From NCBI GenBank assembly GCA_024234215.1, contig JACKOQ010000002.1:62001-126000 (forward strand): a stretch of DNA of 64,000 bases, in the 5' to 3' direction. Shown here in pieces: positions 8,761-17,002 of the stretch. Source of the stretch: Pseudomonadales bacterium. GTDB lineage: Bacteria > Pseudomonadota > Gammaproteobacteria > Pseudomonadales > UBA5862. The notes below the pieces were generated by a model, which was not told where the DNA came from, made no database searches, and worked only from the letters and a program-made list of their open reading frames with translations. The position numbers and the translations under genes were made by a program. Within the stretch, counting starts at the first letter, position 1. Each line of letters begins with the position of its first letter.

Positions 8761-8838
8761 GGCGGCAACGGCTTGCCGCCGGTGCATGAAGCGGGGATGG
8801 CGACAAAATCGGGGCCACTGCGCAACGACAACGGCCCC
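8761..8838 (-). terminator. Hairpins after flgE, likely terminator region
   Basis: Downstream of the flgE stop (8863) on the minus strand there are two hairpins. The first pairs GGGGCC (8838-8833) with GGCCCC (8816-8811) and is followed by GATTTTG. The second is a perfect eight-base stem GGCGGCAA/TTGCCGCC with a four-base loop at 8761-8780, followed by a pyrimidine-rich stretch. The T-run is short, so efficiency is unclear, but the location between flgE and the flgF promoter fits a terminator. No gene is visible in the 297-base gap. Confidence 0.4.
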
Positions 8839-8862
8839 TTCACGACTCAGTCAAGCGCGTCG

Positions 8863-10794
8863 CTATCGCAAATTGAGCAGCGACTGGGTGACGGCGTCAT
8901 AGGTCTGAATGGTCTTGGCATTGGCCTGATAGTTGCGTTGGGCCACGATCAGCCTGACCAGTTCGTTGGAGAGATCGGCATTCGACTCCTCCAGTGCACC
9001 CGACTGCAACACGCCAAGACTCGACGAACCCGGCGTGTTGACGACCGGCGCGCCGGAGTCATAGGTCTCGACCCAGCGGGTGCCGCCGGTCGGGCTCAAC
9101 CCCTGCGGATTGGAGAAGTTGGCCAGCGCCACCTGCCCCAGAATTTTCGACTGGCCGTTGGTGAAGCGCGAGAAGATCTGCCCGCCGGTGGCGATCTCGA
9201 TGCCGCTCAGCCGGCCCGATGCATAGCCATCCTGACTCAGCGCATTGACCGCGAAGGGACCGCCATACTGGGTGGAGGAATCCATCTCCACCACGAAGGC
9301 CGAACTGGTCGAGGGCACCGGCAGCGGCAGTGTGGTCCCGGGTGAGCCCTGCAGTGCGCCATTGTCGGCGCCATTGGCATCCTTCGGGCTCCAGTTGGAG
9401 ATCAGTATCGAATCGGAGTTGGCGCTGTCGAGGCTGCCATCGGCATTGAACACCAGCCGATAACTCGCCTGGGTCGGCAGCGACGAGTTGGGCAGCGGAT
9501 CACCGACATCGCGACCATCGATCTTGACGTAGAGCGTCCAGGCGTTGTCGAGGCCGCTCTTGTAGACCGACTCCTTGACGAAATATTGACTCAGGGTGTG
9601 GGCATTGCCCAGGCTGTCATAGATGGTGGCCGAGGTGGCGTGGCTGTAGCTGTCCTGCTGGGAGGGGTCGAAGGTGTTGCTGGCAATCACCGGACCGGTC
9701 GAGGGCGTACCAGGAAAGACCGCCCCGTCACCGCTGCCGGTCACATAGCTGTAGTTCTCGCTGGTGGTCAGCGCGACCGTGCCACCGACCGTGGCAAAGC
9801 CATTGCCTGCATTCAGGGTCGATGCAGCGCTGTCACCCGGGCCACGCAGCGCGACGGAGCCGGTGCCGGTGATCGAGAAATCGATGTCCTGACCACTGTT
9901 CTGGGTGATGGTCATCGAACCGCCACCATTGTCGACCGCCGAGAAGCCACTCATCGCATTGATCTGACTGACCCAGGCCGCGACCGTGTTGCCGGTCAGC
10001 GCGGTCCCGTTCAGTGAGAACTCCCCGGTGGCCACCCCGGTGATCGCCGACAGCGTGACGCTGGTCTGCGCTGAAGCCGAGACGCCGGAGTGGTTCAGCG
10101 CATTGATTCCGGCCGCGATGGCCGCTGCACTCTGCCCGCTGCTGCTGGCAAGACTCACTGCCTGACCGGTGTCGTTGTTCTTCAACTGCAAGGATCCCGT
10201 GCCATAGCCGTTGGTCACGGCAGAAGTCGTCCCGAGCTGCACCTTGCCGATGCTGCTGCCGCTCATGGCGGCGCTGTAGCTGCGCTGCTCCGGCGGCGTC
10301 TCCCGTGCATCGAGGTTGAGCCGGGCCTTGACCTGCGCGGTCAGCTTGGGTGCCAGCTCCTGGGTCTGGATGCGCAAATCGGAAATATTGGCCGCCAGCG
10401 CACCGCTGCCTGAAGCCAGGAATCCCTGGAAACGGTCGCCGGTGCTGTTCACCAGATAACCATCCTTGTCCAGACTGGTCACGCCGGCCCGGGTGTAGGA
10501 GCGCGACCCATCCTTGGACAGAATGAAGAAGCCATCACCGTTGATCGCCAGATCGAGGCTGTTGTTGGTGAAGTTGATGTTGCCCTGCGAGAACTGCTGC
10601 GACACCTTGTTCAGGTTGACACCGTTGCCGATTGCGGTACGGCCGGAGCCGACCAGCGCCGACGCATAGACGTCACCGAATTCGGCGCGCGATGCCTTGA
10701 ATCCGGTGGTGCTGGCATTGGCGATGTTGTTGCCGGCAACGCCCAGTTCGGTGTTGGCGGCCCGCAGACCCGAGACGGCTGTGTCGAATGACAT
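8863..10794 (-). CDS. flgE: Flagellar hook protein (long form)
   Basis: FlgE polymerises into the hook. The product has 643 residues against about 400 in E. coli. The N-terminus MSFDTAVSGLRAANTELGVA with NNIANASTTGFKASRAEFGD, and the C-terminus NADLSNELVRLIVAQRNYQA plus NAKTIQTYDAVTQSLLNLR, are canonical. The extra length is in the central exposed region (about residues 150-450), rich in Ser, Thr, Gly and Ala. FlgE of pseudomonad-like gammaproteobacteria is often expanded there. AAGGGG precedes the ATG. It is the last gene of flgBCDE. Confidence 0.95.
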   Translation of the reverse strand: MSFDTAVSGLRAANTELGVAGNNIANASTTGFKASRAEFGDVYASALVGSGRTAIGNGVNLNKVSQQFSQGNINFTNNSLDLAINGDGFFILSKDGSRSYTRAGVTSLDKDGYLVNSTGDRFQGFLASGSGALAANISDLRIQTQELAPKLTAQVKARLNLDARETPPEQRSYSAAMSGSSIGKVQLGTTSAVTNGYGTGSLQLKNNDTGQAVSLASSSGQSAAAIAAGINALNHSGVSASAQTSVTLSAITGVATGEFSLNGTALTGNTVAAWVSQINAMSGFSAVDNGGGSMTITQNSGQDIDFSITGTGSVALRGPGDSAASTLNAGNGFATVGGTVALTTSENYSYVTGSGDGAVFPGTPSTGPVIASNTFDPSQQDSYSHATSATIYDSLGNAHTLSQYFVKESVYKSGLDNAWTLYVKIDGRDVGDPLPNSSLPTQASYRLVFNADGSLDSANSDSILISNWSPKDANGADNGALQGSPGTTLPLPVPSTSSAFVVEMDSSTQYGGPFAVNALSQDGYASGRLSGIEIATGGQIFSRFTNGQSKILGQVALANFSNPQGLSPTGGTRWVETYDSGAPVVNTPGSSSLGVLQSGALEESNADLSNELVRLIVAQRNYQANAKTIQTYDAVTQSLLNLR

Positions 10795-10821
10795 GTGCTA
10801 ACCCCTTATCAATCTGTTGAG

Positions 10822-11499
10822 CTATTGGACTTTTCTGACTTCGTTGGCCGAGACCGCTCCGACGCCGGCCACATTCAGCATCAGGCTGCCATCACGTCCC
10901 AGCGTGACGCTGTTGACGTTGGCATTGAGCAGCACCGGCACCTCTTCGGCCTTGCCGGTCACACCCTGGATGGTGGCAACGACCTGGTAACGGCCCGCCG
11001 GCAACTGCTCGCCCAGCTCGGTCGTGCCGTCGAAACTGAACGGCAGACTCCCGGCCTTCTGCGCACCCAGCGCAAACTGCCTGACCAGGGCCCCCGACTC
11101 GGTGCTGATGTTGAGCAGCAGGCTGTCGGTGTTGTTCGGCAACTCGATCTCGCCACTCAACGGCTTGCCGCCGCCCAGCTCACCCACCTTGCTCGGCACC
11201 TGCACCGTGCGCCCCACCAGCGCCGTGGCCTGCAGCGCCTGCGACGAGCGCATGCTGCCGCCATAGCCTGCGACCGTCTCATTGAGCGTGTTGATGCCCT
11301 CGACGGTGCTGAACTGCGCCAGTTGCGCCAGAAACTCACCACCGTTCTGCGGGTCGAGCGGGCTCTGGTTCTTCAACTGGGCGACCATCAGCTCCAGAAA
11401 CTGGTTCTTGTCATCGCCGGCCTTTTTGACATCGGGCCTTTTGCTGATTTCGGCATAGAGATCGGTGGCCGACTGCACACCCGTGACATTGCTCATCAT
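10822..11499 (-). CDS. flgD: Flagellar hook capping protein
   Basis: FlgD is the scaffold that caps the hook while FlgE adds beneath it. The 225-residue product has the conserved N-terminal stretch KNQFLELMVAQLKNQSPLDP and EFLAQLAQFSTVEGI, followed by a C-terminal FlgD Ig-like/tudor region (about 90-215), including LPAGRYQVVATIQGVTGKAE. Two consecutive ATGs at 11499 and 11496 follow GGAGCAGG; either could start the protein. It lies between flgC and flgE. Confidence 0.95.
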   Translation of the reverse strand: MMSNVTGVQSATDLYAEISKRPDVKKAGDDKNQFLELMVAQLKNQSPLDPQNGGEFLAQLAQFSTVEGINTLNETVAGYGGSMRSSQALQATALVGRTVQVPSKVGELGGGKPLSGEIELPNNTDSLLLNISTESGALVRQFALGAQKAGSLPFSFDGTTELGEQLPAGRYQVVATIQGVTGKAEEVPVLLNANVNSVTLGRDGSLMLNVAGVGAVSANEVRKVQ

Positions 11500-11546
11500 C
11501 CTGCTCCAACTGGTTTGCCCTGTTCCCCGTCACGCACCATGGCGCT

Positions 11547-11981
11547 TTACCCGCCCAGCTTCAGGGTCTGCACGATCATCTCCTTGGCCGTGTTCATCAT
11601 TTCGACATTGACCTGATAGGAGCGGGAGGCCGAAATCATGTCGGCCATCTCTTCGATCGGATTGACGTTGGGGTAGTAGACATAGCCATCCTGATCGGCC
11701 ATCGGATGTTCCGGCTGATAGCGCGGCTGCAACGGCGCCTGACTCTCGACGATGCCCGCCACCTCGACACCGGCCTGCGCCGCCGCTGCTTCGCCGAACA
11801 GACCCTGCTCCATCACCTGCTGCTGCACCGCCGAAAAAACCGGATGGCGCGCACGGTAGGTGCGGTCGATGCTGCTGCTGGCCGAATCGGCGTTGGCCAG
11901 GTTGCTGGAGGTGGTATTGAGGCGCACCGTCTGTGCGCTCATCGCCGAACCGGCGATGTCGAAGATCTGACCCAGTGACAT
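11547..11981 (-). CDS. flgC: Flagellar proximal rod protein
   Basis: FlgC is a proximal rod subunit. The ATG at 11981 is preceded by AAAGGAGAG and gives 144 residues starting MSLGQIFDIAGSAMSAQTVR, with SSNLANADSASSS following and MADMISASRSYQVNVEMMNT near the end, the usual FlgC C-terminal helix. The frame is open to 12014, but that section overlaps flgB and lacks family sequence. The start lies one base after the flgB stop, so translation is probably coupled. Confidence 0.96.
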   Translation of the reverse strand: MSLGQIFDIAGSAMSAQTVRLNTTSSNLANADSASSSIDRTYRARHPVFSAVQQQVMEQGLFGEAAAAQAGVEVAGIVESQAPLQPRYQPEHPMADQDGYVYYPNVNPIEEMADMISASRSYQVNVEMMNTAKEMIVQTLKLGG

Positions 11982-11982
11982 C

Positions 11983-12387
11983 TCACTCTCCTTTGATGGC
12001 GCGGCTGAGGCCATCGAAACGTCCGCGCAGCAGCGTCAGACTGGTTTGATAGTGCAGCAGATTCTTGGCGAATTCGGCCTGCTCGGTCTGCAGATCGACA
12101 CTGTTGCCATCGATCGAGGGTTGCAGCGGCTGGCGATAGGCCACCTGCTGGTCGAAGCCTTCGGCGCCACCCACCGACAGGTGGGTGTCACGGGTACGCA
12201 GCAGCCCGCTGGTCGACCTCCTCCCATCATCCTGTTGCGCCAGCAGACGGCTGAAGTCGATGTCCTGCGCCTGGTAGCCCGGGGTGTCGCTGTTGGCGAT
12301 GTTGTTGGCCAGCAACTCGGCACGGCGAGCGGCCAGTTGCAGGGCCTGCGGATGAAGCCCGAGCGCGCGGTCGAAGTTGATGGCCAT
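11983..12387 (-). CDS. flgB: Flagellar proximal rod protein
   Basis: FlgB is a proximal rod subunit and the first gene of flgBCDE. The 134 residues begin MAINFDRALGLHPQALQLAA and contain LLANNIANSDTPGYQAQDID, the diagnostic rod motif, with a C-terminal segment EFAKNLLHYQTSLTLLRGRF typical of FlgB. It stops within the ribosome-binding region of flgC (GGAGAGTGA). A sigma-54-like promoter lies about 35 bases upstream of the start. Confidence 0.96.
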   Translation of the reverse strand: MAINFDRALGLHPQALQLAARRAELLANNIANSDTPGYQAQDIDFSRLLAQQDDGRRSTSGLLRTRDTHLSVGGAEGFDQQVAYRQPLQPSIDGNSVDLQTEQAEFAKNLLHYQTSLTLLRGRFDGLSRAIKGE

Positions 12388-12419
12388 GACTCTGCTCCTG
12401 ATGACGTCAGGTATCAGAT

Positions 12420-12436
12420 AGCAAAGTCAATGCCAA
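12420..12436 (-). promoter_or_regulatory. Sigma-54-type (-24/-12) promoter of flgBCDE
   Basis: The minus strand reads TTGGCATTGACTTTGCT, a near-consensus RpoN promoter: TTGGCA at -24, TTTGCT at -12, with GG and GC ten bases apart. It is placed so that transcription would begin roughly 20 bases before the flgB ATG. The surrounding DNA (12430-12480) is the most A+T-rich stretch of this cluster. This is the best of the three sigma-54 candidates in the window. Confidence 0.75.
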
Positions 12437-12567
12437 AATATTTTGTTATTGTTTTACAAAGAATTGTAAAGAGAATTCGTGGAATGCAGGCGTGAACGGC
12501 AAACTCTTGCCAGCCTGCCGGATGCCCGGCACGGCACCTTCTTGCCGGCCGACCCGGCAAGGAGAGT

Positions 12568-13386
12568 TCAGCAGGCGCGATGGATCACGCCAGGATTGCA
12601 GTACTCCATCTGGTAGCAGTGCCCCAGATCGAGGGTGGTTTCGGAGGCACCCAGCAGCAGCGAGCCGCCCGGCTTGAGCCGTCCGCGCAGCCGCCGCAGA
12701 ATCTCCCGCTTCAACTCCATTCGGAAGTAGATCAACACATTGCGGCAGAAGATCAGATCAAAGTTGCCCAGGGCGGTGAAATCCTCCAGCAGGTTGATCT
12801 GCCGGAAACTGATCCGCCCGCGCACTGCCGGCTTGACCTGATACCCGCCCTCGACCGGATCGAAAAAGCGCTTTCTGCGCTCCAGCGACAGACCGCGCGC
12901 CAGGGCGCTCTCGGCATAGATGCCGGACTGTGCCTGCTGCAGCACCTGCGAGGAGAGATCGGTTGCGACGATTTCGATGCCACCGGCAAAGGCAGCGAGC
13001 TGCGATGACAGATACTCCTCGACCACCATCGCGATCGAGTAGGGCTCCTGACCCGAGGAGCAGGCCGCCGACCAGATTCTGACCCGCTGCTTCGACCTGG
13101 CCAGCTCCGGCAGCAGACGTTCACGCAAGATATCGAACGGATAGCCATCGCGAAACCACATGGTTTCGTTGGTCGTCATCGCATCCAGCACCGATTTGCG
13201 CAACTGCCGCTGCTGGGTCGACTCAAGACGCCTGGCCAGCTCGCCAAGCGTCCCGATGCCCTGCTCGCGCATCAGCGTGCCAACGCGACTCTTGACCAGG
13301 TACTCCTTGCCATCGCCCAGCACGATGCCGCAGCTGCGTTCGAGGAAATCGCGAAAAAGCCGGTAATCGCCGCTTTCAATCGTCAA
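12568..13386 (-). CDS. cheR: Chemotaxis protein methyltransferase
   Basis: CheR methylates glutamates of chemoreceptors using S-adenosylmethionine. The 272-residue protein has the N-terminal all-helical CheR domain (about 1-75, including LVKSRVGTLMREQGI). The methyltransferase domain has TTNETMWFRDGYPFD, the SAM site RIWSAACSSGQEPYSIAMVV at about 103-122, and FDLIFCRNVLIYF. No C-terminal TPR extension is present. It follows cheV by 55 bases in the same direction, as in pseudomonads, where cheV-cheR adjoin flgB. Confidence 0.95.
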   Translation of the reverse strand: MTIESGDYRLFRDFLERSCGIVLGDGKEYLVKSRVGTLMREQGIGTLGELARRLESTQQRQLRKSVLDAMTTNETMWFRDGYPFDILRERLLPELARSKQRVRIWSAACSSGQEPYSIAMVVEEYLSSQLAAFAGGIEIVATDLSSQVLQQAQSGIYAESALARGLSLERRKRFFDPVEGGYQVKPAVRGRISFRQINLLEDFTALGNFDLIFCRNVLIYFRMELKREILRRLRGRLKPGGSLLLGASETTLDLGHCYQMEYCNPGVIHRAC

Positions 13387-13441
13387 GGCTCACCTCGTCA
13401 TCTCTCGCCACTGGCCAACCTCCACGCCTTGCAACCCCCGC

Positions 13442-14392
13442 TCAGGCCGCGGTGGAGTGCACGGCAGGATGGACCGCCTTCAGGCGATCGATCACCGCCT
13501 GGGTCAGCTCATCGGGCTGGAACTTGGCAATGAAGTTGTCTGCGCCCACTTTTTCAACCATCGCCTTGTTGAAGACACCGCTCAGCGAGGTGTGCAGCAG
13601 CACATGCAGATCCTTCAATCGGGCATCCGCGCGAATCTCGGTGGCGAGGGTGTAGCCATCCATCTCCGGCATCTCGATGTCCGAGATCACCATCAGAAAC
13701 TTCCGCGCCGGCTCCTGACCTTCATCCGCCAGCCGTTTCAGAAACTCGAGCGCCTCCTTGCCGTTCTGGCACGAGGTCGCCTCGATGCCGACACTGGCGA
13801 GGCAGTTGAGCACCTGCTTGCGCGCGATCCTCGAATCATCGACCACCAGCACATGGGCCTGACCACCCTGGGCGATCAGCGCATCATCGATGCCGGTCAG
13901 CGTGATCGCTTCCGAGCGTGGCGCGACCTCCGACAGAATCTTCTCCACGTCGATGATCTCGACCAGTTGCCGATCGACCTCGGTCACCGCGGTCAGATAG
14001 TTCTGGTTGCCCGCGCCGCTGGGAGGCGGATGCACCTCCTCCCACATCATGTTGACGATGCGCTCCACCGCACTGACCAGAAAGGCCTGCACCTTCAGGT
14101 TGTACTCGGTGATGATGATGAACTTCTGCTCCAGCTCTTCCGCCGGCCGCTGGCCAATCGCCCGACTCAGATCGATGATTGGAATGGTGCTGCCGCGAAT
14201 GTGCGCCACGCCGCGCACCAAGGGGTTGCTCCTGGGCAGCGAGCTCAGCGGCGGGCAGTTCAGCACCTCCCTGACCTTGAACACATTGATGCCATAGAGC
14301 TGCCTGCCGTCCAATCTGAACAGCAGCAGCTCCAGACGATTCTGGCCCACCAGCTGCGTGCGCCTGTTGACGCTGTCCAACACTCCAGCCAT
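13442..14392 (-). CDS. cheV: Chemotaxis coupling protein CheV (CheW-receiver fusion)
   Basis: CheV links chemoreceptors to the CheA kinase and can be phosphorylated. From the ATG at 14392 (GGAGGGG upstream) it has 316 residues. Residues about 15-155 are a CheW domain (LELLLFRLDGRQLYGINVFK, PIIDLSRAIG). Residues about 180-305 are a receiver domain with VLVVDDSRIARKQVL and phospho-acceptor Asp about 238 in ISDIEMPEMDGYTL. The frame is open to 14425 through a TTG, but the internal ATG has the far better ribosome site. Confidence 0.95.
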   Translation of the reverse strand: MAGVLDSVNRRTQLVGQNRLELLLFRLDGRQLYGINVFKVREVLNCPPLSSLPRSNPLVRGVAHIRGSTIPIIDLSRAIGQRPAEELEQKFIIITEYNLKVQAFLVSAVERIVNMMWEEVHPPPSGAGNQNYLTAVTEVDRQLVEIIDVEKILSEVAPRSEAITLTGIDDALIAQGGQAHVLVVDDSRIARKQVLNCLASVGIEATSCQNGKEALEFLKRLADEGQEPARKFLMVISDIEMPEMDGYTLATEIRADARLKDLHVLLHTSLSGVFNKAMVEKVGADNFIAKFQPDELTQAVIDRLKAVHPAVHSTAA

Positions 14393-14441
14393 GTTCCCCT
14401 CCGCTGCGGTTGTGGCCGCGTTCAACCTTTTCGATCAAACA

Positions 14442-14458
14442 TCGGCACGAAGTCTGCA
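14442..14458 (+). promoter_or_regulatory. Sigma-54-type (-24/-12) promoter, probably for flgA
   Basis: TCGGCACGAAGTCTGCA has GG and GC ten bases apart. It points toward flgA, whose ATG is about 135 bases further on. The long leader is unusual, but no other gene lies between. The -12 element is CTGCA, close to the consensus TTGCA. Confidence 0.5.
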
Positions 14459-14593
14459 TTTATCTATCGTCATTACCCGGTTCATGCAGGGGCATCGGCA
14501 AAAAATGACGGAATTCCGACACCCAACCCGCTGCTGGAGGGTGATTTTCGTCACTGCAAAGCGCTGCATCGCCATTGATTCAAAGCGTAGTTC

Positions 14594-15316
14594 ATGACCA
14601 TGAAAAGGGAAGGAAACCACCGGCTCCTCGGCCTGACACTGGCTCTTTTCTGCAGCCTGCTCAGCATCAAATGCTGGAGCATGGCGGTCGACGACCTGAC
14701 GGCCCAGGCCGAGAAATTCCTGCGTCAACGAATCGGCAGCGCCGACAGCGCCGAAACACGCTTCGAGATCACGGTCGGGCCACTCGACCGCAGAATGCGC
14801 CTGTCGGCATGTGCCGTCCCGTTGCAATTTCAGGCGCCGACCGGCGAGCTGCTTGGCAGAGTCTCGATCAAGGCCAGTTGCAACAGCAGCACCCAGGGCT
14901 GGTCGCTCTACATCCCCGCCAACGTGCGTCAGTTCCGCCCGGTGGTGGTCGCTGCCCACCCGATTTCGCGTGGCAGCGCACTCGATGCCAGCGCCATCAC
15001 CCTGCGGCAGAGCGACATCTCGACACTGCCACAGGGCTACTTCACCGACCCGCGGCAATTACTGGAACAGCTGGCACGTCGCGACATTGCCCCCGGAGAG
15101 CCGCTGCGCCAGAGCCTGCTGCAGCCACAACGGCTGATCAAACGGGGAGATGAGGTGGTGATCCTGGCTGAAGTGGACGGCCTGACCGTGCGCAGCAGCG
15201 GCATCGCGCTCGCCGATGGCGCAGCCGGCGCGCAGATCGACATCAGAAACCTGCGCAGCGAGCGAATCATCCGGGCGCGCGTGCATTCGGCCGGCACGGT
15301 CATGGTCAGACTGTGA
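14594..15316 (+). CDS. flgA: Flagellar P-ring assembly chaperone
   Basis: FlgA is a periplasmic chaperone for P-ring (FlgI) assembly. The 240-residue product has a signal peptide (hydrophobic LLGLTLALFCSLLSI near residues 11-25). The mature protein contains the SAF-like region (VVVAAHPISRGSALDASAIT, then GEPLRQSLLQPQRLIKRGDE) and the C-terminal FlgA motif IDIRNLRSERIIRARVHSAG. An ATG at 14600 is an alternative start; neither has a strong ribosome site. It diverges from cheV and is followed by flgM after 109 bases, the usual flgAMN order. Confidence 0.93.
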   Translation: MTMKREGNHRLLGLTLALFCSLLSIKCWSMAVDDLTAQAEKFLRQRIGSADSAETRFEITVGPLDRRMRLSACAVPLQFQAPTGELLGRVSIKASCNSSTQGWSLYIPANVRQFRPVVVAAHPISRGSALDASAITLRQSDISTLPQGYFTDPRQLLEQLARRDIAPGEPLRQSLLQPQRLIKRGDEVVILAEVDGLTVRSSGIALADGAAGAQIDIRNLRSERIIRARVHSAGTVMVRL

Positions 15317-15346
15317 AAACGCCATCCGAAAAAGTACATTGCCGCC

Positions 15347-15373
15347 TAAAGCGTGGCGCAAAGCCGCCGATAC
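15347..15373 (+). promoter_or_regulatory. Sigma-28 (FliA) promoter of flgMN
   Basis: TAAAGCGT at 15347-15354, an eleven-base spacer, then GCCGATAC at 15366-15373. This is an almost perfect match to the FliA consensus (TAAAGTTT, N11, GCCGATAA). It lies about 50 bases upstream of the flgM ATG. A FliA-driven flgM provides the well-known feedback of the anti-sigma factor on its own sigma factor. Confidence 0.8.
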
Positions 15374-15425
15374 AGCCCATGCAGGCAAGCGCCGCTTGCC
15401 CACCCGATTCTGACAGGAGTGCACC

Positions 15426-15740
15426 ATGGTGATTGACTTCAAAACTCAGCCGCCCACACCGCTGCCCGTCCCGGAGCGCCCGAGTGGCACCGCCCCCGCC
15501 GAGTCGCGCACTGACAACAGGCCCGCCGCAGAGGCATCCGGCACGGCCCAGAGCGAAGCGGTGCGGATCAGCGATCAGGGCCGCTCGCTGCAGCGTCTGG
15601 AACAGCAGCTCCCGGCAGGCGAAGTGCGCGAAGGCAAGGTCGCGGAGATTCGTCGAGCCATCGATGAAGGCCGTTACCAACCGAATCCTGAGCAGACCGC
15701 CAGAAAGATGCTCAGCTTCGAACGGATGCTCGATCAATAA
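15426..15740 (+). CDS. flgM: Anti-sigma-28 factor FlgM
   Basis: FlgM binds FliA until the hook is complete and is then secreted through the flagellar export channel. The 104-residue product has a disordered, Pro/Ala-rich N-terminal half and the conserved C-terminal helices: SEAVRISDQGRSLQRLEQQL, then REGKVAEIRRAIDEGRYQPN and ARKMLSFERMLDQ. AGGAGTG precedes the ATG. It is driven by its own sigma-28-like promoter and followed after 2 bases by flgN. Confidence 0.94.
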   Translation: MVIDFKTQPPTPLPVPERPSGTAPAESRTDNRPAAEASGTAQSEAVRISDQGRSLQRLEQQLPAGEVREGKVAEIRRAIDEGRYQPNPEQTARKMLSFERMLDQ

Positions 15741-15742
15741 CC

Positions 15743-16237
15743 ATGCTGAATAGGGAACAGACACAGCAGTTCGCCGCACGGCTGCAGCAGCAGTGCCAAC
15801 TGCTCGACCAGTTGCTCGACGCCCTTGAACAGGAGCGTGCGCTGATCGAGCACCGTGACGCAGAGCAGCTCTCAGCCCTGCTGCCGACCAAGCATCAGCT
15901 GTTGCAACAGCTCGATGCCCTGCATCGCGACTTCCAGCACTGGCTCAGCGCGTCCGGTCTGCCGCGCGAACCAGCCCTGATCGAGCAGCTCATCAGATCG
16001 GCTCCGCTGCTGCAGGAGAGCCCGGCCCTGACCATCCAGTGGCGCACCTTCAAACATAAAAGCAGACGCTGCCAACATGCCAACAGCGTCAACGGTCAAC
16101 TGATCAAACAGGGGCATGAACGCACCCGGCGGCTCATCAACCTGCTCCTTGGCCGGGAAGAGCAGACCGCTGTCTATGACCAGGCTGGAATGACCCTGCA
16201 GCAGGAAAACAGCAGACGCTCTCTCGGCAGCGTCTGA
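15743..16237 (+). CDS. flgN: Flagellar export chaperone FlgN
   Basis: FlgN is the cytoplasmic chaperone of the junction proteins FlgK and FlgL. The 164-residue product is almost entirely helical and Gln/Leu-rich (CQLLDQLLDALEQERALIEH, LLPTKHQLLQQLDALHRDFQ), with the conserved late block HKSRRCQHANSVNGQLI and a C-terminal NLLLG segment. Position directly after flgM, length and composition all fit. 16238-16452 after it holds no gene and no clear promoter that I can support. Confidence 0.9.
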   Translation: MLNREQTQQFAARLQQQCQLLDQLLDALEQERALIEHRDAEQLSALLPTKHQLLQQLDALHRDFQHWLSASGLPREPALIEQLIRSAPLLQESPALTIQWRTFKHKSRRCQHANSVNGQLIKQGHERTRRLINLLLGREEQTAVYDQAGMTLQQENSRRSLGSV

Positions 16238-16452
16238 GAAACGCCGCATATCCATCCCCCTTCGGCAACTCGATCCACGCGATCACACCCATTCTGTACT
16301 CAGTCGGCAAGCCAAAGGCGCCATAGCCATACAAAATCTGGCATCGACGTTCACAATCGGGTATCGTTCCGGCTGTCGATTCTTGAAGTGCGGATACCCT
16401 GTGCGTGCCGCTAAAACAATAAGATGAAGCCCCCAACCCAGGAGAATGAAAA

Positions 16453-16884
16453 ATGTCCCAACGTCGACGCTTCACCGCTCGCTCTTCGATGACCCTCTCC
16501 ACGCTCTGCGCGTTGACCCTGCTCGGCGCTGCGTCGATGGCGAACGCAGAAGCCAAGCAACCACCGGCCGACTACACGCAACACTGCGCCGCCTGCCACG
16601 GCGAGAGCGGCAAGGGCGATGGCATCATGGCCGAGGGCATGAAGAAAACCCCCGCCGATCTGACGCAGATCGCCAAGAAGAATGGCGGCACCTTCCCGAC
16701 CGAGCGGATCAAGCAGGTCGTGAGCGGCACCCTGGATGACCGCACCATCGCCCGGGTGCATGGCCCCAAGGAGATGCCGGTCTGGGGTCGCTACTTCTAT
16801 GAGGACTCCTCGTCGAGCCATGCCATTGCCGAAGCCAGAGTCGGCACCTTGGTCGAATATCTGAAGACGATCCAGCAGAAGTAA
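16453..16884 (+). CDS. Periplasmic class I cytochrome c
   Basis: A small secreted c-type cytochrome of 143 residues. The N-terminus is a signal peptide (basic MSQRRRF, hydrophobic LCALTLLGAASM, cleavage after ANA near residue 32). The haem-binding motif CAACH is at 45-49, and the likely distal ligand is Met 108 in GPKEMPVWG. AGGAG precedes the ATG. It stands alone between the flagellar genes and an Smr-domain gene. A role in electron transfer is inferred; the partner is unknown. It would be matured by the ccm system at 30781-37689. Confidence 0.9.
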   Translation: MSQRRRFTARSSMTLSTLCALTLLGAASMANAEAKQPPADYTQHCAACHGESGKGDGIMAEGMKKTPADLTQIAKKNGGTFPTERIKQVVSGTLDDRTIARVHGPKEMPVWGRYFYEDSSSSHAIAEARVGTLVEYLKTIQQK

Positions 16885-16898
16885 GCTCTCCCTCGGGC

Positions 16899-16933
16899 CG
16901 TGGACGAAGCGTACCCCGCGCGCTTCGTCCACG
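16899..16933 (+). terminator. Strong hairpin after the cytochrome c gene
   Basis: Thirteen-base perfect arms, CGTGGACGAAGCG (16899-16911) and CGCTTCGTCCACG (16921-16933), with a nine-base loop, starting 15 bases after the cytochrome stop codon. The following ATTGTCGG is not a proper T-run, so this may be a terminator of the weak type or an mRNA 3'-end stabiliser. Confidence 0.5.
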
Positions 16934-17002
16934 ATTGTCGGCTTGGCTGCCGACTGGAGCAGAGACTGGGTCGTGCCGTTTGACCTTCATCTTCTGTCTG
17001 CC

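Noticed and set aside
14426..14460. A sigma-28 promoter for cheV (TAAA ... GCCGATGT on the minus strand)
   Set aside because: Only 12 bases separate the elements instead of 15.
16238..16452. A promoter for the cytochrome c gene (TTGAAG ... TAAAAC)
   Set aside because: The elements are 23 bases apart, too far for sigma-70.
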